Positions 1 to 8,968 of a DNA stretch of 64,000 nucleotides are shown here, piece after piece. Position 1 is the first letter of the stretch; each line of letters begins with the position of its first letter. Origin of the DNA: Promerops cafer (lineage: Eukaryota > Chordata > Aves > Passeriformes > Nectariniidae). The position numbers were made by a program, and so were the translations under genes. The stretch is from positions 1 to 64,000 of the forward strand of contig VZSE01008779.1 in the NCBI GenBank assembly GCA_013398275.1, written 5' to 3'. The notes under the pieces were generated by a model. It did not search any database and was not told the DNA's origin. It saw only the letters and a program-made list of their open reading frames with translations.

Positions 1-239
1 AGGAGAAAGGAAGGGAAGAAAAATGAAACCAAGAAAAGGAGGAGAAAAGTAAAGGAGAAAGAAAAGAGAAAAGAATACCTTTACTGTTCTTCGGAAGAGT
101 ATAAAAAGAGAGGAAAAAGAAAGAATAAAATCAACTCGCTTATGTCCCAGGAACCCTCCTATCGGCCCCTGTTGTTCTTTCTCCCCAGCCAGAGTCAAGC
201 TGGTATTACAGGGCAGCCAGTGCGGCTTGGTGTCTGCCC

Positions 240-345
240 CGCTCCCGGCCCTTCTCGGGCAGCCCCGCCCCGCTCCCGGCTTGACTCAGGCGGCCCTGCC
301 CCGCTCCTGAGCGGCTCAGCCCCGCCCCACTTGACTCAAGTCAGG
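240..345. promoter_or_regulatory. GC-box / AP-1 motif cluster
   Basis: Two GC boxes (CCCCGCCCC at 263-271 and 320-328) alternate with two perfect AP-1 consensus sites (TGACTCA at 282-288 and 332-338). They sit in a roughly 50-57 bp imperfect tandem duplication of GC-rich sequence. The motifs are seen directly; promoter or enhancer activity is inference. It lies on the internal side of a minus-strand ERV. Confidence 0.45.
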
Positions 346-735
346 TTGGGTTGGTGTGCTCTGGAAGTTATTGCGCTATTTGTGTACAAAAGCTCACTGG
401 TCTGAGCGCTGCCTGCGCCGCGCTTCACGCACAACAGTCCCTCCCCTGGCTCTCCTTGCGCTGCTGGTTTGGAAAAGCCACTGGTGGGTGGTTCCCAACA
501 CTCCCACATCTGTGCAAATCCCTCAATCTCACGCATCCCACCGGCCACGGGGCCCCCTCCAGGGGTCCCGCTTTCCTCAATCTCCTGCGTCCCGCCTTGC
601 CTTCCAACTGTCCACTGTCCCAAAGCTCCAACAGACCCCGGACGGATCCCATGTATGACTAATTTGAAGCCCATGTTCATACACTCGGATTACGGAACAA
701 TGATCTGGCCAAAATAATTATGAGGATGGTACTCA

Positions 736-739
736 CCTT
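736..739 (-). promoter_or_regulatory. candidate ERV major splice donor
   Basis: On the minus strand AAG|GTGAGT spans 739 to 731, a near-consensus 5' splice site. It lies about 155 nt downstream of the primer binding site, where retroviral leaders carry the donor used for env mRNA. Position and consensus support the call; use is not shown. Confidence 0.45.
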
Positions 740-891
740 CCCCTTCTTCTTTCTCATTATTCAGTCTCCTGGTGTCTTCGGGGTTTCAACCTGTGACTGT
801 CGGTGGTCCCAGAAGATTCCTGGAGACTGCCGAAAATGCGGCAGGGCGCGTCTCTCTCAAAAGCTCCTAGGGCCACCGGGGTGAGGTGTAG

Positions 892-909
892 ATCCTGGAC
901 GAGTCCCCA
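892..909 (-). other. ERV primer binding site, tRNA-Pro-like
   Basis: The minus strand reads TGGGGACTCGTCCAGGAT, two nucleotides after the LTR end. This differs at two of 18 positions from the tRNA-Pro primer binding site of gammaretroviruses (TGGGGGCTCGTCCGGGAT). Placement next to the LTR terminus and the shared CTCGTCC core identify it. It shows that the LTR at 912-1323 is the 5' LTR of a provirus rather than a solo LTR, and suggests a class I (gammaretrovirus-like) element. Confidence 0.8.
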
Positions 910-911
910 TT

Positions 912-1323
912 TGTGAGAAAAACAATGCTCACCTTTTAATTTTAAAAGGTTTATCAAAAACCTTAGTAAAATACAACAGGAGATTGAATAAGGAGAAACA
1001 AACAGCGTTGGGAGCAAGGGCTCACCACCATGTGATCGTCTACAAAATGGATGTTCTACTTTTTATACCCCCAGCCCCTCTTAAAGTCTTGTCAATTGGC
1101 TCCTTCTTTGCTGCTCAGTGGTGGAGATCACTTTCTTACATCTTGACTGGAAGTCAGGAGTTGCCAAAGGAACAAGCCTACCCTCTTAAATACCCCACGA
1201 CTAGGACTATCCTGTGATAACAATGTATGGGGGAGGGGAAACATACCTATCATCTACAGAACCTTCTTAACATATTCACCCCTTAATTGTGAGAGCCAAT
1301 CATCATATTATTTATCTATAACA
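912..1323 (-). mobile_element. 5' LTR of a gammaretrovirus-like ERV
   Basis: The element has TG...CA ends: the plus strand starts TGTGAGAAAAAC and ends CTATAACA. It aligns over its length with the solo LTR at 8530-8931 of the same family, visibly diverged with several substitutions and small indels. On the minus strand a TATA box (TATAAAAAG, 1060-1067) is followed by the R/U5 part. The poly(A) signal has decayed to GATAAA where the 8530 copy has AATAAA. The primer binding site abuts its internal edge. The matching 3' LTR and target duplication would lie left of the window. Confidence 0.85.
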
Positions 1324-2491
1324 TAACATATATAGATAATGCTGGCTCAGCTGTTCATGTGACAGGCAGGCAACTTGTTGAACTGATCCAACTAAAAAAT
1401 ACTCCTTTTGTTAAATTTTTGAGGTGATTTTAGGGCCCATTCCTCACCGAAAGCACTTCTACAGGCAAACAAACACAGGCTGTGGCAGGGGAAGGGATGT
1501 TGTGACAGCCAGAGCGAGTGGTGGGGACACAGTGGGACACAGTTTTGAACACACTCTTGTCTAATCAGCTTAAGGTGGCATGGAGTGACCTTCTACTCGC
1601 CACACAATCCATGAATTTATGTAAGATTTGTTCTAATAAGGAAACTCTGTGTTCACAGAAAAGGGAGAAAAAAAGCAGAAGAAAAAGATCTTTTCCTATT
1701 TTCTTGCTCCCTGATGAGAGTGACAGCAACCCAGAGGAGGCACTAAATGGTCTGGAAAATTATAATGAAGGGGAAATCGACAGTCTGTTGTGAAAACACT
1801 GAACTGCAAAGCAGATTGAAGGGAGGAGGTGAAGCACTCCTGGCTGTGGCCGGTGAAACATCAGGAATTGTTTCCTGTACAAGTGTTTGGGTTTTCAGGA
1901 CAGCTGAATTCCAGGAAGAAATCTAATGTAATTGACTCCTCAAGCTTTTTATCATTGTGTTCTTTTCTTTTAAAAATGTTGGTTTAATGTGAGGCTTTGC
2001 TCCCAATGACTCTGGTGGGGAGTGGCTGTTCCAGAGCCTCTTTCTGGAGTTTGAGGGCTTGGATTTGTTTTAAAAACTCAGCAGGTTTTTCACACAAAAT
2101 GAGATTTCTTTAGACAACTGATAGAATTTTTCTTTAGACACATGAAGTTTCTTTTTGTATTTTGCCTCAAGATTTTTTATTCTTGAGCTGGACATGAAGT
2201 TCTTTACGGAATAGGGTTCTCTGAGAGCACAGTGAGGCACCAACCAGGACAAAACCACTCCTTATATTCCAAAATACCCCATTTTTTCTGGAGTGAATAC
2301 ACGATACCTGCCCTTGATTTTGAACAGATATGAAATTAGAAATTCTCAGTCTCTTTTGTTGCTCCCACTCTGTCCCTCTCCTCTCACAGCACCATTTAAT
2401 AAAGAATTAATAATAACAGGAATCAAAAGAGCTTAGAGGGAGTTTTTTCCTTGCAGAACAACTTGAACAAATAAAGAAGAAAAATTCCATC
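1324..2491. other. unassigned flank; one unrecognised 91-codon frame
   Basis: This is single-copy-looking sequence between the provirus and the next solo LTR. A plus-strand frame at 1518-1793 encodes a peptide with a basic centre (KREKKSRRKRS) and an acidic C-terminus ending EGEIDSLL. I recognise no domain, no convincing start context and no exon structure, so I do not call it a gene. It could be a chance frame or an old ERV remnant. Nothing else was identified. Confidence 0.3.
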
Positions 2492-3072
2492 TGAAATGAA
2501 CAGGGCAGGAGCCAGGCTCCTTTTAATGCCTTTATTAAAAGATCAGTTCAGAACGGGGGCCCAAGAGGTTGTGCACACCGCCGCTGCTCCCAGGTTCAGT
2601 GCAGAGAAGGAGAGCGAGTTCAGCTTTTTCGCACACACAGCAGAGCTGGGGCTACTATTCTCACAGCAGTGCATAGGAAAAGACAGCTGGGCTTGAAGTC
2701 TAGGGTTTTTGTTCTAGCTAACTTCCTTGGAGGTTATGGTGAGACGATAAAAATCTTCAGGGGTGTTTTAGGAGACAACTGCACATTGTTCTTCATCTAA
2801 GGGTGTTTAGATCTTTCAATTGGTGCTGGCTCGTTGTTTCAGGAGCTTGTTTTGCTGTTCTGTATGAACTGTCTCTTAATTTGCATACAGACTGACATCA
2901 CTCCTCCCCCTTTCAAGTCCCGGTCGCCATTTTGGGAAGCAGCAGAGATGATTCCCGACGGAAAAAGGGTTATTGACAACATTAACTTATTAACTTTACA
3001 ATCATTAATAACAAGTAACTTGTTAACTTTACAACTTAGGTGTTGAGATTTCTTAGTGTTTTATTCATAACA
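2492..3072 (-). mobile_element. solo ERV LTR with 4-bp target duplication
   Basis: The element runs TG (TGAAATGAAC on plus) to CA (TTCATAACA) and is flanked by a perfect CATC duplication at 2488-2491 and 3073-3076. Four-base duplications are usual for class I / gammaretrovirus-like integrases. On the minus strand there is a U3 with A/T-rich direct repeats, a YY1-type motif AAAATGGCG (2925-2933), a CRE/AP-1-like TGATGTCA (2893-2900) and an octamer ATGCAAAT (2879-2886). A poly(A) signal AATAAA (2531-2536) lies near the 3' end. No internal sequence follows, so this is a recombined solo LTR. It is unrelated by eye to the 912 and 8530 family. Confidence 0.75.
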
Positions 3073-3638
3073 CATCTATTTTGGGGTATTAACATTACCC
3101 AAGGTGCTCAGTAGCATCACAGACCTCTGGCTTTCAGAGGTTTTCTCTCAGCTCTGCAGAAATGAATCAATAATAACAACATAATTGTTTAAAATAGCTA
3201 TAATCCCCTCCGAATTTCTGTTTCCTTTAAAATAAATTTACTTCTTCACTCAAATGGGACCTTTCCCAGCTGCCATTTCACTCCCTGCACCTGGGTACCC
3301 AAAGAAATCCATCCTTAAATGAGATTTTACCTGGATTGCCAATATTTTATCCAGCTGGTTGGGCCCCTGAGGTTTAAGGTCCTATTGATGCTTCCCTCAG
3401 AATTTCCCTCTTGCTCAGGCTTCAAAACTAACCCCAAAAGGAGAAAACAAAACCTCCAGCTGCAAATTCCGGCTGGCAGCAGAGCTGAAAGGGCCTTAAG
3501 GATCCCTTAAGAGGTATAATGAGCTCTCAAGGGGAGAGACAAGAGCCCTTTTTGGAGAAATCAGAAATGCAGCTCAGAAAACACCTGGGCTCTTCCTGCA
3601 CTGGGAATGTGCCATTTGGCACAGGGATTTTATTGAGG
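3073..3638. other. unassigned single-copy-looking sequence
   Basis: No repeat, gene or motif is recognisable between the solo LTR's target duplication and the start of the duplicated block. Confidence 0.4.
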
Positions 3639-4103
3639 TGAAAACAGGAATGAGCAGTGGGGAAAGAAGAAATGGCACCAAACACCAAATTAACCACATT
3701 TATTGGGAGTGTGAATCAAAGGTTTATTGTGTAGAGGTGATCCTGAATTACCAATGAAAATTGACTTGGGTGACCCAGTGTCACCTCTACTTTCCAGGAT
3801 GCAGCACCTAGAGACAACCGTCAAATTCCAGGAATGGTTTGGGTCAGAAGGACCTTAAATCCCATCCAGTGCCACCCCTGCCATGGGCAGGGACACCTCC
3901 CAATGTCCCAGGGTGCTCCAAGCACCATCCATCCTGGCCTTGGCCACTGCCAGGGATCCAGGGGCAGCCACAGCTGCTCTGGGAATTCCATCCCAACACC
4001 TCCCCACTCTCACAGGGAAGAATTTCCTCCCAATATCCAAACTGAATCTACCTGAGGATGCTGAATCCCAGCAGATAAACAGCAGGAGGGGGCTGTGGGG
4101 AGG
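3639..4103. repeat. 465-bp duplicated block, copy 1 (ends at an N)
   Basis: This block recurs at 5562-6026 with a constant offset of 1,923 bases and no indels. I see two substitutions (3651 T versus 5574 C; 3924 A versus 5847 C). It ends exactly at the single N at 4104, while the other copy begins exactly after the N at 5561. It contains a CR1 fragment. Such near-identity ending on assembly gaps suggests an unmerged contig overlap or two haplotypes rather than an old genomic duplication. Confidence 0.9.
3826..4053 (-). mobile_element. CR1 LINE 3'-end fragment
   Basis: It starts with the reverse complement of the CR1 3' end (GGAATGGTTTGGGT). It runs through the conserved CCACCCCTGCCATGGGCAGG and CCACAGCTGCTCTGGGAATT blocks, ending near the CCTCCCAATATCCAA block. 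This is the typical 5'-truncated avian CR1 tail. It lies inside the duplicated block. Confidence 0.9.
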
Positions 4104-4104
4104 N
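4104..4104. other. assembly gap (single N)
   Basis: A single N at the junction between copy 1 of the duplicated block and the intervening segment. It is probably a contig join of unknown true length. Confidence 0.9.
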
Positions 4105-5536
4105 TAAGCTGTTTAGTGAATTTAAATTCCATTGTTGACATTAATCCCTGGAGGAGGATTAGACTGCGGTGAAAAGGAGCCACTTGGCTGCTGAATGGCG
4201 ATGCTCACACTCCTTTTGTGTTCATTAACGCCACCATTTTAATTAATGCATCTCAGATCTCCTGAACGTCCAGCTGAATGGGTGTTCAGACCTGCATGGT
4301 GGAAGGTGTCTGATACTTTGCAAATTGTGCTTTTATTTTTCAGAGCTTTCCTAAATGAATGCAAAGACAATGCACAACAAGCTCTTGTAAAACCAAAATT
4401 AACATTTAAAAAAAAAACAACAAACAGACGAAACTTTTGATTCCCGATCCCTCAGTTTTATCAGGAGAATGAATAGACTATTAGGGCTCAATATCCTTAT
4501 ATCATCTCCTGCCATCAGGACAGGCAGGAAATAAGTACCCAAATCACTAAATTGCTTCAAAGCTGCTTGGCAACTGCAAATTGCAAAATTCATCATCTGA
4601 CTCTTTTATTACCTTTTTGAAAGGAGAGAAGAAGGCAGGGAAGCAGCTCAGGATTGTCACCAGGAGTAAATCCTGGTGCAGCCATCAGGACTCGGTCAGA
4701 AGAATGACAGAATGCCAAATGTGCAATAATTCCATCAATAATCATAAACCCAGTTGGGCTTCCCTTTGGCTTTGTCCTTTCCACTCCCTTTCAGCCCCAA
4801 ACCCAGCCTAAATGTGAATATAACTTAAACTTGGCTGGTTTTGTCCATGAGCACTTTCATATCCAAATATATTATATTTGATGCACTGATTTTCTCTGTT
4901 CCCTTCTTTCTTCCACCTGGATTTTGTAACCTGGCCCTGGAAGAGAGGGAGACATGTCTCATGCAGGACTTGGGACAGGCTTGTGGCTCATGCACGTAAA
5001 TCCCTGTCTCTGCAGGACTGCAGGCAGAGAACCTGCTGGGGATAATTACAAAAATTATGGAGAGATTGGCTTTTCCAAGGCAGCAAAAACTGGGAACTGG
5101 GAAACTTCTGCTTCTCTCATCACCTTTCTCCAAATAGAGGCTCCTCTGTCCTTTCCAGAATGATCCAGATATTTTATTCATTGTGCAGGTGGCTCAAATC
5201 TCTTTCTGTTCCTAAGAGCTCTTGAAATCTCTCCTCAGATGAAGGTAATTACTCAGCATCTTTTGTGCTTCATGGATATTTCCAGTGCATCCCAAAGGAG
5301 CTCTGCAGCCCAGCACAGCTCCATCCCTTCCTGCTGCTTGTCCCAAACCCCTGTTCGCCTGGTAAAGTTAAATATGCCATGTTTGTAGAAATATCTGGTG
5401 CGACAGACAGGCACCATCTCCAGCCTAGTGATCGTTGTCCCAAATGAACTCCTTGTCCAGGCAATCTGCCCTAGGAGTTGCTTTTTACTAGGTTCCTTTC
5501 CCCTGCTTCTTTCCCCACTTTCTTCTTCCTTACTGA
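4105..5536. other. segment between two N gaps; no gene seen
   Basis: About 1.43 kb of unique-looking sequence follows the N at 4104 and reaches the truncated LTR. It sits between two copies of one block and may be a misplaced contig. It contains no recognisable repeat or coding exon. Confidence 0.5.
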
Positions 5537-5560
5537 TGTGAGAAACTACGCTCACTTTTA
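5537..5560 (-). mobile_element. LTR edge cut off by an assembly gap
   Basis: The 24 bases match the first 24 bases of the LTR at 8530 exactly (TGTGAGAAACTACGCTCACT and the next four), then an N follows at 5561. The rest of the LTR is missing, and the sequence after the N belongs to the duplicated block. An LTR or whole provirus probably continues here in the real genome. Confidence 0.75.
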
Positions 5561-5561
5561 N
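5561..5561. other. assembly gap (single N)
   Basis: A single N directly after the LTR edge and directly before copy 2 of the duplicated block. Confidence 0.9.
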
Positions 5562-6026
5562 TGAAAACAGGAACGAGCAGTGGGGAAAGAAGAAATGGCA
5601 CCAAACACCAAATTAACCACATTTATTGGGAGTGTGAATCAAAGGTTTATTGTGTAGAGGTGATCCTGAATTACCAATGAAAATTGACTTGGGTGACCCA
5701 GTGTCACCTCTACTTTCCAGGATGCAGCACCTAGAGACAACCGTCAAATTCCAGGAATGGTTTGGGTCAGAAGGACCTTAAATCCCATCCAGTGCCACCC
5801 CTGCCATGGGCAGGGACACCTCCCAATGTCCCAGGGTGCTCCAAGCCCCATCCATCCTGGCCTTGGCCACTGCCAGGGATCCAGGGGCAGCCACAGCTGC
5901 TCTGGGAATTCCATCCCAACACCTCCCCACTCTCACAGGGAAGAATTTCCTCCCAATATCCAAACTGAATCTACCTGAGGATGCTGAATCCCAGCAGATA
6001 AACAGCAGGAGGGGGCTGTGGGGAGG
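5562..6026. repeat. 465-bp duplicated block, copy 2 (begins at an N)
   Basis: Partner of 3639-4103. Sequence continues past the block's end into 6027 onward without interruption, so this copy looks like the one joined to its true right flank. Copy 1 is joined to its true left flank. Together they could be one locus. Confidence 0.9.
5749..5976 (-). mobile_element. CR1 LINE 3'-end fragment (second copy)
   Basis: The same CR1 fragment as at 3826-4053, carried by the duplicated block, with one internal difference. It is not an independent insertion. Confidence 0.9.
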
Positions 6027-7012
6027 GGGCTGTGCCCAAATCACTTCCCTTGAGTGCTCCTGGACCCTTCCCAGGCATCCAGCCAGGAAGGGAATGATCT
6101 GTTGGAGCTCGTTCCCCAAATAATTGGAGATGTGAGGATGAAAGGAATGAAATCCAGGCTTTTGGTGTCCTGATAAACGTTTGATAGCAGGGAAGGGGGG
6201 GGGNAGGAATTTTTTGCCTCTTAGTCAGGGGCCAATGGAACTCCGGGAATTCTGTGCAATCAGTAAATGATGCAGAGCTCACAGAGGGGGAAATAGGGGA
6301 GCTATTGGGAGAAGGAAATGAAAATGGAATTTTTTTGCATTCCAGGACTGAGAGCAGTTCCAGACATGAGAGGCAATGCTGTCATTTGTGTTTAGCCCTC
6401 AGATGGGCTGATGCTTTTTAGCTTTGTTTCAGGGTTAACTTTTTATTAAGACCTCTGCCTGTGCTGGGTTTTACTGGTTTACTGGTTTAAACATTTTAAA
6501 CATTTAACATTTTTAAACCAGTTTTACTGGTTTAAACATTTCCTGAACATTTCTGTACAAGGCAAAGAGGATTTTAGTGGAGATTTGGAAATTCTGTTCT
6601 CTCCCAATGATGGGAAGAGGCAGAAGGGAAAATAGATCAGAAAAACAATGAAAATGCCCAGATTGTGCATCCTTGGAATGAAGTGGGTGATTTTAAGGTC
6701 CTTTCCAACCCTGGCCTTTCCATGACATGTCCTTCCATGGACTATGCTCCAGGGGAGATGAATTTAAAGATCTTTCACAGCTTTGTTTGAAGCATTTCAC
6801 TCCTTCCCTGGTAGTGAATGATGCCCATGAAGGGTTTTGATCAATTCTGCGGGGGAGGGGGAGGGTGTATTGTATTGAGTCCCACTTAGCAGAGATGGAA
6901 AATGAGGCCCAGAGTCACCCTGGGGCTTCACTGGAACCACACTGGAAGGGAAAAGCAGGGCTAGTGTTACTGAAACTGAGGGAAAACAACAGCCCTCCAA
7001 CAACAGTTTTTA
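6027..7012. other. mostly unassigned; CR1 scrap, N gap, small inverted repeat
   Basis: It holds a G run ending in a single N at 6204 (another assembly gap). A short CR1-like scrap lies at about 6681-6726 (TTTTAAGGTCCTTTCCAACC, plus). An ACTGGTTTAAA / TTTAAACCAGT inverted repeat at 6481-6522 overlaps a direct repeat of the same sequence. There is no gene. Confidence 0.45.
6204..6204. other. assembly gap (single N) after a G run
   Basis: The N ends a nine-base G run, in a local context that is hard for short-read assembly. Confidence 0.85.
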
Positions 7013-7600
7013 TGTTAGGGAGTCAAGGCATTACTTAATTATGTGGCCAGGATGTTGTTTTGGCCAGGATGTACCACAGAAATAATCTCATCCACACATA
7101 GCCCGGGTGTGCAGAGAGAATCATTCCATGACACTTAGCTTTTACAAGATTTTTCAGATCTCTTATACAGTTAAAACTCATAGAAATGAATTGGGTCAGT
7201 GTTCCTTGGTCCCGAGTTGCACAGTTCTTAGTATTTGGTCTCCTAGTGGATCCGGATTTCTTGTCTTCTGATGTTAATTAGATCTTCATTCCTCAATTTT
7301 ATCAGTCTTTTCCGGAGGAGATGCCTCCAGTTCTGTCAGAGGCAGAGTCTGGGGTAGATGTTCCTAGATGGCCACGAATGTTCCGTTAATGGCCACTCAT
7401 GGCCCTTTATCTTTTGGGCTACTCCCAGTCTATTGATATGTTGAATTCATCAGACCCCACCTGGTGGAACAATGCCCTGGAAAGAAACTTAAGATTCTTT
7501 TTCCTGGGGCAATGGCAAACAAAGCCGCTTGACTAAAGTTATACAAAAATATTTAAACTGGTATGTTTTCCAATGCTAGGATCATCCCATGTTGGCAACA
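7013..7600 (-). mobile_element. probable ERV LTR
   Basis: Possible TG...CA ends with short terminal inverted repeats (TGTTAGGG on plus at the left; GGCAACA at the right). A TATA-like GTATAAG lies at 7162-7168 on the minus strand. A TGGCCAGGATGT motif is repeated near the left end. From memory the sequence resembles passerine ERV LTRs. No target duplication matches at these ends and I see no clear poly(A) signal, so the boundaries are provisional. Confidence 0.5.
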
Positions 7601-8496
7601 GAGATGTCTGTGTAAGGTGCAGCCTAAATGGTGCTTGATGTGGAGCTTAGAAGTGTGAAACAAATCCCTAAAAGACTTGTTCCTGTACCTCAAAACCTGC
7701 AGGATCTTGCTGAAAACCCAAAATTCACCTCAAAACTTGTGAAAAGAAGTTTAGAAGTGTCAGTAAAATATCACCTTGACTGGGCTCACCCTCTTCTGTG
7801 GCTTCTGAGAGCACAACAGAGGCTCAGTTTTTGCCCCTTTTTGAGATGGGTTTAAACAGTCAGCTCCCGTTTATACGTTTTCTCTGCAATGCTTCTGTAC
7901 AGAAACACTATCAGGGAAATGGATTTTGGTCTGGGCTTAGCTTTCTTCCACTGCGACTTACAGAAAACCTGTCAGGTAAATGTTTGTGGCCTCACACAGG
8001 TCTGCAGATTGCTGCTATCATCTTGATGACAAAAATATGGGACTTCCATTCCTGCCTTCTGGGAGTCAGGAGGTTAAGAAAATTACTTAAATTTTTCCTT
8101 CATTACCCAGAGTGTCTTTTGAAATGAGAAATACCCACATCAGTCCCAGAACCACTGAGCAGAGCCCTGCTCTTTCTCACCCCTCCAAATGGAACGACCA
8201 GAAAATTGACAGCCAAGTTAAAAGGGAAGGAGGAGAAACCTGAGGGGTCAGCAAAGGACAATTTTAGCTCCTCAAAAATCAACCTGTGTGAAGGAAGGGT
8301 TGGGCACTCACTTAACCTGTAGTTTAGACTCAGTTCTGCACCTTGTCTGATTCTAAGCGTGTTGTGGGTTTTTTCCCCATCACTTCCATTATTCTGCGTT
8401 TTGGAGGATGCAGAAAATCTGTGTCTAAATCCAGTGTGGAGATTTAGGACCCATCCATTTGGAGGATCTCTGAGTTAGTTAAAAGGAGTCAGATTT
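7601..8496. other. unassigned sequence
   Basis: No repeat or gene recognised. A 109-codon plus-strand frame at 7798-8127 has no recognisable domain and no exon signals and is treated as chance. Confidence 0.4.
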
Positions 8497-8968
8497 CTTC
8501 TTCTTCATCATCATCATTATCATCCTCATTGTGAGAAACTACGCTCACTTTTAAAATTTTAAAGGTTTATTACAACAAAGGACTAAATAAGGGAAAAATT
8601 CAGCACTGGGAGCCTCTGTGCAAGCCATGTGCTGGGCTACAAAATGGATGTTCTGCATTTTATATCTTTAGCCCCTCCCCAAGTCTTGTCACTCGACTCT
8701 TCTTTCGCTGTTCAGTGGTGGAGATCACATTCTCACATCTTGATTGGAGGTCTGGAGTTGCCAAAGTAACAAGCTGGCCCTCTCAAATGTCTCTGTTACT
8801 AAGAGCATCCTGTAATAACAATGTATGGGTGAGGGGAGATATAATTATCATTTACAAAACTTCTCTTAATATATACATAATATTCACCCCTTAATTGTGA
8901 GAGCCAGCTATCACATTACTCATCTATAACAATCATCATCATCATCACATTCATCATCATCATCATCA
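8497..8968. repeat. CAT/ATC microsatellite split by an LTR
   Basis: Trinucleotide repeats (TTC/ATC/CAT) run at 8497-8529 and resume at 8932-8968, with a complete LTR between them. The two halves are the interrupted original array. Confidence 0.8.
8530..8931 (-). mobile_element. solo ERV LTR (same family as 912-1323)
   Basis: TG...CA ends (TGTGAGAAACTACGC to CATCTATAACA), 402 bp. On the minus strand there is a TATA box TATAAAA (8658-8664) and an intact AATAAA (8566-8571). No internal ERV sequence follows on either side. Flanks CTCAT (8525-8529) and ATCAT (8932-8936) match at four of five positions, but the flanking microsatellite makes a target duplication hard to prove. Confidence 0.85.

Larger units (their letters stand above)
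1..911 (-). mobile_element. ERV internal 5' region (leader, incomplete at window edge)
   Basis: Read on the minus strand, this follows directly from the LTR at 912-1323. It starts with a 2-nt spacer and a primer binding site (892-909), then a leader with a strong splice donor at 736/737. No gag reading frame is recognisable before the window ends. The first 135 bases are a long A/G-rich (plus strand) tract, pyrimidine-rich on the ERV strand. The part at 230-345 is GC-rich with GC boxes and AP-1 sites, unusual for a plain leader, so some of this stretch may be another element or recombinant sequence. The assignment is firm for about 740-911 and weaker to the left. Confidence 0.6.
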
